Below, one piece after another: positions 50,456 through 58,955 of a DNA stretch of 64,000 bases. The notes beneath the pieces are model-generated. The model did not search any database, had not been told where the DNA came from, and was given only the letters and a program-made list of their open reading frames with translations. The position numbers and the translations under genes were made by a program. The DNA comes from Desulfovibrio desulfuricans DSM 642. Lineage in GTDB: Bacteria; Desulfobacterota; Desulfovibrionia; Desulfovibrionales; Desulfovibrionaceae. The stretch's first letter is position 1, and each line of letters opens with the position of its first letter. The stretch spans positions 522,627-586,626 of the forward strand of contig NZ_ATUZ01000013.1 in the NCBI RefSeq assembly GCF_000420465.1, read 5' to 3'.

Positions 50456-52456
50456 TTATGCTATTTCGCTGCCATCGGGCACGTCTCGGTCCACAGCAAG
50501 CAGCCCGAGCGCGCCGTCTGTGCCTGCCGTGAGCACCATGCCGTGCGAAACCAGCCCGCGTATCTTGCGCGGGGCAAGGTTCAGCACTGCGCAAACGCGT
50601 TTGCCCACCACTTCTTCTGGCGCGTAGTGCTCTGCCAGGCCAGAGAGAATCTGGCGCAGCTCACCTTCGCCAAAGTCAATTTCAAGCCGCAGAATACGGT
50701 CGGCATTGGGGTGCTTTTCCGCCACCTTCACCGTGCCTACACGCAGGTCCAGAGCCTTGAACTGGTCAAATTCCACATTGGGTTTGACGGCGGCGGGTGC
50801 GTCTGCCCCGCCCTGCTCTGCTGCGGCCTGCTTGGGCGCGGCTTTTTCCTGCGGTTTTTCTGCCTGCTTGTCCTTTTTGGGGGCCTTGGGTTCCTTGCTG
50901 TCCGCGCCCTCCTTTTTCACTTCAATGCGCGGGAACAGGTTGGAGCCTTCCGCCACCTGAATGCCGGGTTCAAGGCCTTCAAAATGGGCAATTTCATCTT
51001 CCACGTTGGCAACCGGGGGCTGGCCTTCCTGCACCTGCTGCCCAAGCTGGGCCAGCATTTTGCCAGAGGCCACGGGCATGACGGGCCAGAGGCAGAGCGC
51101 GGTTTTGCGCATGGCTGCCAGCATGACGTACATGACGGTTGCGAGGCGCTCCATGTTGCCCTGCTTGTAGAGCGTCCAGGGGGCCTGGGTGTCCACATAT
51201 TTGTTCAGGGCGCGTACAAGCTCCCACAGGGACTCAAGCCCCTGGGAAAACTGCACATTGCCAAAAAGCTGCACAAAGTTGCGCATGGAGTTGGCGCACA
51301 GGTCGACAATGGCCTTGTCGTCTTCCTGCAAGGCCTTTGGCATGGGCACATGGCTGCCAAAATACTTGGCCGTCATGGAAAGCACGCGGCTGAACAGGTT
51401 GCCGAGGTCGTTGGCAAGGTCGGCGTTGATGCGGCCCACAAGGGCATCTTCGCTAAAGCTGGCGTCAGAACCAAAGTGCATTTCGCGCAGCAGAAAATAG
51501 CGGAAGGCGTCCGGCCCGAAACGCTGGGCCATGTCGCTCGGTTCCACAACATTGCCAAGCGATTTTGACATCTTGGTGTCGCGCACAAGCCAGTAGCCGT
51601 GCACATTCAGATGCTCATACAGCGGCAGACCCGCAGATTTGAGCATGGTGGGCCAGAATACGGCGTGGGGCTTGAGAATATCCTTGGCAACCAGATGTTC
51701 GCCGGGCCAGAACTTTTTAAAATCTTCGCCTTCGGGCCAGTTCAGCGCGCTGATGTAGTTGAGCAGCGCGTCAAACCACACGTAGCAGACGTAATCCTTG
51801 TCAAAGGGCAGTTCGATGCCCCATGTCAGACGCGATTTGGGGCGCGAGATGCACAGATCTTCCAGCGCGCCGGATTCAAGCATGGCCAGCACTTCGCTGC
51901 GGTAGCGCTCGGGCCGGATAAACGAAGGATTGGCCTCGATGTGCTCCTTGAGCCAGGGCAGATACTTGGACATGCGGAAGAAGTAGTTCTTCTCGCTGAT
52001 AAATTCCGGCTTGGTCAGGTGCTGGGGGCAGAGGCCGTTTTCCAGCTCTTTTTCGGTGTAAAACCGTTCACAGCCGTAACAGTAATGCCCGCCGAACTCG
52101 CCAAAATAGATGTCGCCCGCGTCATAGACCTTTTGCAAAAAGGCCTGCACGGCGCTGATGTGTTCGGGATCGGTGGTGCGCACAAAACGGTCGTTGGCAA
52201 CGTCAAGCTTGGGCCACAGGGCGCGGAAGCGGGCGCTGATGTCGTCCACAAACTCCTTGGGAGTCTGGCCTTGTTTTTCCGCCGCCTGAACAATCTTGTC
52301 GCCGTGTTCGTCCGTACCGGTGAGGAACATGGTGTCCTCGCCAATCAGCTTGTGGTAGCGGGCCATGGCATCGGCAACCACAGTGGTATAGGCATGCCCC
52401 AGATGGGGCTTGGCATTGACGTAATAGATGGGCGTTGTGATGAAAAAGCTGTTCAC
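50456..52456 (-). CDS. metG: Methionyl-tRNA synthetase
   Basis: 666 residues from a GTG at 52456 (GGAG 6 nt upstream). Charges tRNA-Met. HIGH-like motif HLGHAYT, zinc-binding cysteines in YCYGCERFYTEKE and GLCPQHLT, KMSKS loop (TKMSKSLGN), and a C-terminal EMAP/tRNA-binding (MetRS-C) domain (FKALDLRVGTVKVAEKHPNA) after an Ala/Lys linker. Full bacterial length. Downstream of ricT in the same direction with a 23-bp gap, so likely co-transcribed. Confidence 0.97.
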   Translation of the reverse strand: MNSFFITTPIYYVNAKPHLGHAYTTVVADAMARYHKLIGEDTMFLTGTDEHGDKIVQAAEKQGQTPKEFVDDISARFRALWPKLDVANDRFVRTTDPEHISAVQAFLQKVYDAGDIYFGEFGGHYCYGCERFYTEKELENGLCPQHLTKPEFISEKNYFFRMSKYLPWLKEHIEANPSFIRPERYRSEVLAMLESGALEDLCISRPKSRLTWGIELPFDKDYVCYVWFDALLNYISALNWPEGEDFKKFWPGEHLVAKDILKPHAVFWPTMLKSAGLPLYEHLNVHGYWLVRDTKMSKSLGNVVEPSDMAQRFGPDAFRYFLLREMHFGSDASFSEDALVGRINADLANDLGNLFSRVLSMTAKYFGSHVPMPKALQEDDKAIVDLCANSMRNFVQLFGNVQFSQGLESLWELVRALNKYVDTQAPWTLYKQGNMERLATVMYVMLAAMRKTALCLWPVMPVASGKMLAQLGQQVQEGQPPVANVEDEIAHFEGLEPGIQVAEGSNLFPRIEVKKEGADSKEPKAPKKDKQAEKPQEKAAPKQAAAEQGGADAPAAVKPNVEFDQFKALDLRVGTVKVAEKHPNADRILRLEIDFGEGELRQILSGLAEHYAPEEVVGKRVCAVLNLAPRKIRGLVSHGMVLTAGTDGALGLLAVDRDVPDGSEIA

Positions 52457-52479
52457 TCAAGGCTCCGTAAGCTTAATTG

Positions 52480-53550
52480 CTAGTCGTGGTCGGGCCGCTG
52501 CGACTTGTTGCGGCGGCGTTTGCGGCGATTCTTGCCCGGTTCGGCCTGAGCCTCCACACCGGGGGCGCGCTCGCCGGATTCGGCGGGGACGGATTCCTCG
52601 GGCTGGGTATCGCGCTCGTCCTGACGGAATTCATCCATAAAATCAAGAGAGTCAAGAGTATCCGGCGTGGCGGAAACCACAAGCAGACTGTTGTCGTTCA
52701 TGGGGCCTTTGGGCGGCTGCTTTTGCTGCACACCCTGGGGGGCCTCCGGCCTGTGGGGCGAAAGCGCCTGCCAGTCGTCCAGGCTCAGTTCGACTTCCTC
52801 ATTATTTTCCGTCAGCACAGAAAGGGAATTGCGGAACATATTGGCCCGCAGAACCTTCATGGGGCCTTTGTCCGTCTGGTATTTCTTGCCGAGCCGTGGG
52901 CACAAGCGGTGGAAATGGTCGTAGTTGTCCTGCTCGTAAGAAAGGCAGCAGAGCAAACGGCCGCAAATACCCGAAATTTTGGCAGGGTTCAGAAAGAGAT
53001 TCTGCTCTTTTGCCATGCGGATGGTCACGGGCGCAAACTTGCGCAGATACCTGCGGCAGCAGCAGACCATGCCGCAGTTGCCCACAGCGCCCACCATCTG
53101 CGTTTCGTGGCGCACGCCTATCTGGCGCAGCTCGATGCGCGCGCGGTATTCGCGCACGAGGTCTTTGACCAGATCGCGAAAATCAATGCGGGAAGGCGCG
53201 GTGAAGTAAAAGATGAGCTTGCTGCGGTCAAAAAAGACCTCCACATCCACAAGCTTCATATCAAGGTTGCGGTCGCGGATGCACTGGCGGCAGAACTGCT
53301 GCGCTTCCCGCGCCATCTGCTCGTTGGCTTCACCACGGAGGATGTCTTCTGAACCGGCATGACGCAGAATGGAGGGCAGTTCCTGCTCCATCTGGCCGGG
53401 CAGATGCTCTGCTGGGCCGGATACTATTTCGGCGAGGGTCTGGCCCTGTTCTGCCTCAATAAGTACATGATCCCCCCATTTGAAGCCTGAGGGGCCGGTA
53501 TAGTAGCTTGTCTGTCCAAGCGTTCTGAAACGGAGACCGTATATAGGCAT
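52480..53550 (-). CDS. ricT: RicT/YaaT-like PSP1-domain iron-sulfur protein
   Basis: About 356 residues from ATG 53550 (MPIYGLRFRTLGQ, as in the family; upstream ATG at 53610 possible). PSP1 domain with the cysteine-rich GNCGMVCCCRRYLRKF and a later SGICGRLLCCLSYEQDNYDH that bind Fe-S in the Ric complex. It ends in a basic and Pro-rich tail (KNRRKRRRNKSQRP). In Bacillus the Ric complex (YlbF, YmcA, YaaT) tunes RNase Y and biofilm; here no partners are nearby. Upstream of metG in one operon. Confidence 0.85.
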   Translation of the reverse strand: MPIYGLRFRTLGQTSYYTGPSGFKWGDHVLIEAEQGQTLAEIVSGPAEHLPGQMEQELPSILRHAGSEDILRGEANEQMAREAQQFCRQCIRDRNLDMKLVDVEVFFDRSKLIFYFTAPSRIDFRDLVKDLVREYRARIELRQIGVRHETQMVGAVGNCGMVCCCRRYLRKFAPVTIRMAKEQNLFLNPAKISGICGRLLCCLSYEQDNYDHFHRLCPRLGKKYQTDKGPMKVLRANMFRNSLSVLTENNEEVELSLDDWQALSPHRPEAPQGVQQKQPPKGPMNDNSLLVVSATPDTLDSLDFMDEFRQDERDTQPEESVPAESGERAPGVEAQAEPGKNRRKRRRNKSQRPDHD

Positions 53551-53733
53551 AAATTGTCGCTTCGGCAAAGGTAGTGGAATATGTATTCCGAAAAGATTCT
53601 TTTCCGTCATTAATGCCGTGCTGTCAACTGGGCTGCGGGTCGGGCTACGGCTGCGCATCGGCCATTCACCCTCGCGCGGCTTGCAAAGCCGGGTTGCCTG
53701 ATTTACATTTTTAAACATAAGGGAGTACTTGCC

Positions 53734-54294
53734 ATGATAGAACGTCAATCGGCCCTCACCCTGCTGGCCGAGCAAAAAACACCGCCTTCCCTGTTGCAGC
53801 ATGCCCTGGCCTCCGAGGCCATAATGCGTGCCCTTGCCCAACATTTTGGCGAAAATGAAGAACTCTGGGGCCTCACTGGCCTTTTGCACGACCTCGACTA
53901 TCCCGCCACGGCGGAAAACGCCGCGCGGCATGGGCTGGATACCGCAGAAATGCTGGCTGGCCAGTTGCCGGACGAAGCCCTCACGGCCATTCGTGCCCAT
54001 AATGCGGAAATGAACGGCGCGGCTGGCCCCGCCTCGCGCTTTGATTACGCCCTGCGCTGCGGCGAAACCGTCACCGGGCTTATCTCTGCCGCTGCGCTCA
54101 TGCGCCCCACGGGCATGGAAGGCATGGAAGTTAAAAGCATAAAGAAAAAGATGAAGGATAAAGCCTTTGCGGCCAGCGTGTGCCGCGACAACATACGCCA
54201 GTGCGCCGAGGCCGGGCTTGAGCTTGATGCTTTTCTGGCTCTGTCCATCGAAGCCATGCGCGTCCATGCGGCGGAACTTGGTTTAAGCAAATAG
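53734..54294 (+). CDS. HD-domain phosphohydrolase
   Basis: 186 residues, SD AAGGGAG. HD motif in LLHDLDYPATAENAARH (His-Asp), with supporting His residues. HD proteins of this short type hydrolyse nucleotides or phosphodiesters. Not further placed. It runs divergent from ricT and 24 bp before the phosphofructokinase gene, likely one operon. Confidence 0.8.
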   Translation: MIERQSALTLLAEQKTPPSLLQHALASEAIMRALAQHFGENEELWGLTGLLHDLDYPATAENAARHGLDTAEMLAGQLPDEALTAIRAHNAEMNGAAGPASRFDYALRCGETVTGLISAAALMRPTGMEGMEVKSIKKKMKDKAFAASVCRDNIRQCAEAGLELDAFLALSIEAMRVHAAELGLSK

Positions 54295-54318
54295 CTCCAA
54301 AACAGCCGAGGCTGCACC

Positions 54319-55623
54319 ATGCAAGAATGTTCGCTGCAAACGGAAATCCGCACACTTGGCCCCTGCAAGCTTGATTCTGTGCTGCCCTACCGCACATGGG
54401 CAGACAACAAGACCGTGCAGATTGTTGTGGATGAAGAACTGTCGGAAGAAGTGAACGCGCCCTTCAGCGTATGCCTTGAGGCCGCTGGCCCGCGCAAAAA
54501 ACTCTATTTTGACACCACTCGCGCCAAGTGCGCCATCGTGACCTGCGGCGGGCTCTGCCCCGGCATCAACGATGTCATTCGCGCCATTGTGATGGAGGCC
54601 TTCCACGCCTACAACGTGCCCTCCATTCTGGGCATCGCCTATGGGCTTGAGGGTTTTATTCCCAAGTACGGGCATGTTCCCTTTGAGCTTACGCCTTCAA
54701 GCGTGGCGGACATTCACCGTTTTGGCGGCACCATGCTTGGTTCCTCACGCGGGCCGCAGTCTGCTGAAGAAATTGTGGATAACCTTGAACGCAGCAACGT
54801 CAACGCTCTCTTTGTCATTGGCGGCGACGGCACCATGAAGGCCGCTCTTGCCATCAGCAGCGAGGTGCAGGCGCGCGGGCTCAAGATATCCGTCATCGGC
54901 ATCCCCAAAACCATTGATAACGACATTAACTTCATTCCCCAGTCGTTCGGCTTTGAGACTGCCGCCTTCAAGGCCACGGAGGCCATTGAATGCGCCCATA
55001 CAGAGGCCTGCGGCGTGCCCAACGGCATTGGGCTGGTCAAGCTCATGGGGCGCGAATCGGGCTTTATCGCCGCGCGCGCGGCTCTGGCCCTCAAAGAAGT
55101 GAACTTTGTGCTGATTCCAGAAGCTCCCTTTGCCCTTGAGGGCGAGGGCGGGCTGTTGCCCGCGCTGGAAGAGCGCCTGCGCTCGCGCGGGCATGCCGTG
55201 ATTGTGGCAGCCGAGGGCGCGGGCCAGCACCTTATGGAAAATCACGCCGCCAAGGATGTTTCGGGCAACCCCGTGCTTGGCGATGTGGCTGACCTGCTGC
55301 GCAAGAATATCAGCACCTATCTGGGCGCGCGCGGCATTGAGCATTCGCTGAAATACATTGACCCGAGCTATATCATCCGCTCTATCCCGGCCAACGCCAA
55401 CGACAAGGTCTATTGCGGATTTTTGGGCCAGTACGCCGTACATGCCGCCATGGCCGGGCGCACAGACATGGTGGTGGGCAAGATTCAGGACCGTTACGTG
55501 CATCTGCCGCTGGAGCTTGTGACCCGCAAGCGCCGCAAGCTGAACATCTATTCTGACCTGTGGCGGGCTGTGCTTGAATCCACTGGTCAGGGCATGCTGA
55601 AGGGCATGCTGCCCCCGGCGTAA
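54319..55623 (+). CDS. 6-phosphofructokinase (PFK, long form)
   Basis: 434 residues. PFK signature GGDGTMKAA: the Gly here is the ATP-type residue, while PKTIDND carries Lys where E. coli PFK1 has Gly, a residue shared with PPi-dependent enzymes. This mix is that of ATP-dependent long PFKs such as Treponema TP0108 (family knowledge). Other blocks: TCGGLCPGINDVIR, KLMGRESGFIA, VAAEGAGQ. It should phosphorylate fructose 6-phosphate in glycolysis. Phosphate donor cannot be settled from sequence. Confidence 0.85.
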   Translation: MQECSLQTEIRTLGPCKLDSVLPYRTWADNKTVQIVVDEELSEEVNAPFSVCLEAAGPRKKLYFDTTRAKCAIVTCGGLCPGINDVIRAIVMEAFHAYNVPSILGIAYGLEGFIPKYGHVPFELTPSSVADIHRFGGTMLGSSRGPQSAEEIVDNLERSNVNALFVIGGDGTMKAALAISSEVQARGLKISVIGIPKTIDNDINFIPQSFGFETAAFKATEAIECAHTEACGVPNGIGLVKLMGRESGFIAARAALALKEVNFVLIPEAPFALEGEGGLLPALEERLRSRGHAVIVAAEGAGQHLMENHAAKDVSGNPVLGDVADLLRKNISTYLGARGIEHSLKYIDPSYIIRSIPANANDKVYCGFLGQYAVHAAMAGRTDMVVGKIQDRYVHLPLELVTRKRRKLNIYSDLWRAVLESTGQGMLKGMLPPA

Positions 55624-55631
55624 CCGGCAGC

Positions 55632-58600
55632 ATGAAGCATCTCCGACAGGTCAAGGCCTCTGCCGGTTCTGGCAAGACCTATGAATTGACGCATTGTTTT
55701 CTGCAAAGGCTGGTGCAGAGCGGGCCGCCCGCGAGCGCTTCCGCCTCCTCGGCTTGCGTGCTTTTGCCGGGGGGCCGCTGCGGCTGGGGCGACATCCTCG
55801 CCATTACCTTTACCAATGCCGCTGCTACCGAAATGCGCGACCGCGTTATCCGGCAGCTCAAGAGCGCGGCCCTCGGACAGCCCTTGGGCGGACTTGCACT
55901 TTCGCCCGATCAGGCCTCCCGCTGGGTGGATGTGATCATGCGCGATATGGGCGCGCTGAACATCCGCACCATCGACAGCCTGCTGCACCTCATTGTGCGC
56001 GCGGCAGCGCTTGAGCTTGATCTGCACCCGGATTTTCAGCCTGTTTTTGCCACGGAAGAAGTGCTCACACCCTACCTTGATGTATTGCTTGAACGCGCAT
56101 GGCAGGGCGATGAAACCATGCGCTCCCTGCTGCGCGAAGTCTATCGGGCCATGGCATGGCGCGAGAACAGTACGGGCTTTCTTGCGGGCGAAAAGCTGCT
56201 CAACCAGTTGCGCGGCCTGCTGGATGGCGTGCTGCTGGGGCGCTTTGAGGACATTTCGCCCGCAGAAACCCTGCACAAGCGGCTGAGCGAAGTGGAAAGC
56301 ATGGCCGTAACCCATGCCAATATCTTTCTGGCAGCTGCGGCTGGGAGTGGGCTTACCTTCAGCAAAAACGCTCTTGCCGCTGTGGAGGCCATTGCCGCCG
56401 GGCAGAGCAAAACTTCGGCATACCTGAGCAAGGCCAGCGCGTCTGACCTCTTTTTGAAAAAGCCCGTGGTCAGCGATGAGGTGCAAAAAGCCTACGAAGC
56501 CTTTGCCCGCGCCGCCGGTGTGCTGGTTGATACTGCCCCTCTGCTGCGGCAGGCTGTGGGGCTTGCCCCCGTGCTCTTGCTGGCGCGCACCCTTGTGCAG
56601 GCCTTTGTGCAAAACCAGCGGCAGGAAGGCAGCCTGCCGGGCCTGCTGATTCCGCACATGGCGCGACAGGTGCTTGAAAGCGACAACGGCGTGCCCGAGG
56701 CCCTGTGCCGCATGGGCTCGCGCCTCACGCACTTTCTGGTGGATGAATTTCAGGACACCAGCAATGAGCAGTGGTACGCCCTGCGCCCCCTTGTGGAAGA
56801 AGCTCTCTCTCGCGGCGGTTCCCTCACATGGGTGGGGGACGTCAAGCAGTCCATTTACGGCTGGCGTGGGGGCGAACCGGAGCTGTTTGACGGCGTGTTT
56901 GACGATGCGGGCCTCACAGCCCTCGCGCCTGACGGCCAGCGCGACAATCTGCCCTACAACTGGCGCAGCCGCCGCGAAATCGTGCAGCACAACAACGGGA
57001 TTTTCGGCCCTCTGGCGCAGCCGGACATGGCCGCAAAGGTCATGGCCGCCCTTTTGCCCACGGGCACCCCGCCGGAAATCTGCGGGCAGGCCGCTCAGGG
57101 GCTTGTGCGCGCCTTTGCGGGCACAGAGCAGCAATGCCCTGAAAACGCCCGCGAGGGCGGCCTTGTTCGCGTGGAGACCATTCTTTCCGTGGATGCCGAG
57201 GCCCTGGGCGAAGATGTGCTTGAACGCCTCTGCACCCTGTTGCATGAGGATATTGAGCCGCACCATCCCTGGGCCGATGTGCTCATTCTTGTGCGCAGCA
57301 ACGGCAAGGCCACCCTTGTGGCAGACAGGCTGATTCGCGAAAATATCCCCGTGATTACAGAAAACAGCCTGCGACTTGCCGCGCATCCGCTGGTGGTGCA
57401 GGCCGTGGCCCTGCTTTCTTTCCTTGATAACCCAGAGGACGACATCGCCTTTATGAGCCTTGTGTGCGGCAGTATCTTTCGGGAGCATCCCGAAGCTGCG
57501 GCCCTTGCGCACGAGGACATCGCGGGCTGGTGCGCCGCATCCAAGGGCGGGCCGCTGTTCCAGCGGTTCAAAAGGCGCTGGCCAGAAATCTGGCAGAGGC
57601 TGCTTGCTCCGTTCCACAGTCAGTCCGGCCTCATGACGCCCTATGACATGACGCTTGAATGGTTTGCCCGGCTGGATGTGGAGCGGCGCTATCCCGAGGC
57701 GGAGACTTTTTTGCGGCGCTTCATGGAAGTGCTGCACAGCGCGGAAGAAAAGGGCCTTGCCACCCTGCCCACATTTCTGGAGCACTGGCGCGCCAAAAGC
57801 GGCGAAGAAAAGGTGCCCATGCCCGAAAACATGGATGCAGTGCGCGTCATGACCATCCACAAATCCAAGGGCCTGGAGGCCCCGGTGGTCATTGTGCCGT
57901 GGACAGACCTGCGCGCCCGCATGGGCAATGAAACCGTGATGGTCGAGCGCGAGGGCCTGCGCCTTGCCGTGGGCAACAGAAAGCATCTGGGAGCGCCCTA
58001 TCATCAGGAGCTTGCCCGCCAGTGCCGTGAAAACGTCCACCTGCTCTACGTGGCCTTTACCCGTGCGCGCGATGCGCTCTATGTGTTGCGCACCAGCACC
58101 GTGGGCGGGCGCGGCTCTACCAGTGACGTGCTGGACATGCTTATGGAAGAGGCCGGGTTCACAGCCCCCTACACCGTGGGCGAGGAACCAGCCGCGCACG
58201 ATGCTGCTCCGGTCGCAACTGCCGCAAGGGCTTCTGCCGCGGCTTCCTGGGGGAGCAAGCCGGAGATTGCGGAAAGCCCGGAAGGCGAGGAAGACGTTGC
58301 TCCTGCGGATGCCGCCCGGAGCATTGCCGAAGCCCCGGATGCTGCGGATTCCGCTGGTTTTGCCGACCCCGCATGGCGGCCCATGCAGTGGCTGCCGCGC
58401 CTCAAGATTTTTCGTAATCCACTGGCAGGATTCAGCTTTCGCGCGGAAGACAGAGGCAGCTTTCTGCATCTGTGCCTTGAGCATCTGCACATAACGGGCA
58501 ATCCGCAGGCAGACGCGCAGGCTGCGCTGAACTTCGGCCTTGGACATTTTTCGCTGCCTGTGCCGGACGAGGCCGCGTTGCGGGAAAATGCCGCTGCGGC

Positions 58601-58955
58601 GCTGCAATGGTTTGCCTCGCAACCGCAGGCGGCGCGCTGGCTGCAGACGGGCTGGCCCGAACATTCGCTCATGGACGCCGAGGGGCACTTGCTGCGCATG
58701 GATTTGCTGGTGCATGAACCGTGGGGGCCGCTGGTGCTTGATTATAAAAGCGGCCAGCCCGAAGCCGACCATGTGGCGCAGCTACAGACCTACCTTGCCT
58801 GCCTGGAAGCCGGGAACGACTGCGCCCCCGGCAGTGCGCGCGGCCTGCTGGTGTACCTTGATTTACGGCGGTTTCAGCTTGTGGAAGCGCACGGCGTTTC
58901 GGCCTTTGCCGAGCGTTGCAGCGATCTTTTGCCCGCCACGGAGGCTCAGGCATGA
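55632..58955 (+). CDS. UvrD-like helicase-nuclease (AddA/RecB-like)
   Basis: 1107 residues. Walker A ASAGSGKT (9-16), motif Ia AITFTNAAATEM, motif II FLVDEFQDTSNEQ, motif III VGDVKQSIYGWRGG, motif V MTIHKSKGLEAPVV, motif VI VAFTRARDALYVL, and a C-terminal PD-(D/E)xK nuclease (LVLDYKSGQPEADHVAQLQ). Processes double-strand ends for recombination. The following AddB-like gene overlaps by 4 bp (ATGA), giving an AddAB-type complex. It lies 8 bp after the phosphofructokinase stop. Confidence 0.9.
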   Translation: MKHLRQVKASAGSGKTYELTHCFLQRLVQSGPPASASASSACVLLPGGRCGWGDILAITFTNAAATEMRDRVIRQLKSAALGQPLGGLALSPDQASRWVDVIMRDMGALNIRTIDSLLHLIVRAAALELDLHPDFQPVFATEEVLTPYLDVLLERAWQGDETMRSLLREVYRAMAWRENSTGFLAGEKLLNQLRGLLDGVLLGRFEDISPAETLHKRLSEVESMAVTHANIFLAAAAGSGLTFSKNALAAVEAIAAGQSKTSAYLSKASASDLFLKKPVVSDEVQKAYEAFARAAGVLVDTAPLLRQAVGLAPVLLLARTLVQAFVQNQRQEGSLPGLLIPHMARQVLESDNGVPEALCRMGSRLTHFLVDEFQDTSNEQWYALRPLVEEALSRGGSLTWVGDVKQSIYGWRGGEPELFDGVFDDAGLTALAPDGQRDNLPYNWRSRREIVQHNNGIFGPLAQPDMAAKVMAALLPTGTPPEICGQAAQGLVRAFAGTEQQCPENAREGGLVRVETILSVDAEALGEDVLERLCTLLHEDIEPHHPWADVLILVRSNGKATLVADRLIRENIPVITENSLRLAAHPLVVQAVALLSFLDNPEDDIAFMSLVCGSIFREHPEAAALAHEDIAGWCAASKGGPLFQRFKRRWPEIWQRLLAPFHSQSGLMTPYDMTLEWFARLDVERRYPEAETFLRRFMEVLHSAEEKGLATLPTFLEHWRAKSGEEKVPMPENMDAVRVMTIHKSKGLEAPVVIVPWTDLRARMGNETVMVEREGLRLAVGNRKHLGAPYHQELARQCRENVHLLYVAFTRARDALYVLRTSTVGGRGSTSDVLDMLMEEAGFTAPYTVGEEPAAHDAAPVATAARASAAASWGSKPEIAESPEGEEDVAPADAARSIAEAPDAADSAGFADPAWRPMQWLPRLKIFRNPLAGFSFRAEDRGSFLHLCLEHLHITGNPQADAQAALNFGLGHFSLPVPDEAALRENAAAALQWFASQPQAARWLQTGWPEHSLMDAEGHLLRMDLLVHEPWGPLVLDYKSGQPEADHVAQLQTYLACLEAGNDCAPGSARGLLVYLDLRRFQLVEAHGVSAFAERCSDLLPATEAQA

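Noticed and set aside
55587..58772. 1061-codon minus-strand frame under the AddA-like gene
   Set aside because: Length comes from codon bias in the plus-strand helicase, whose motifs are complete.
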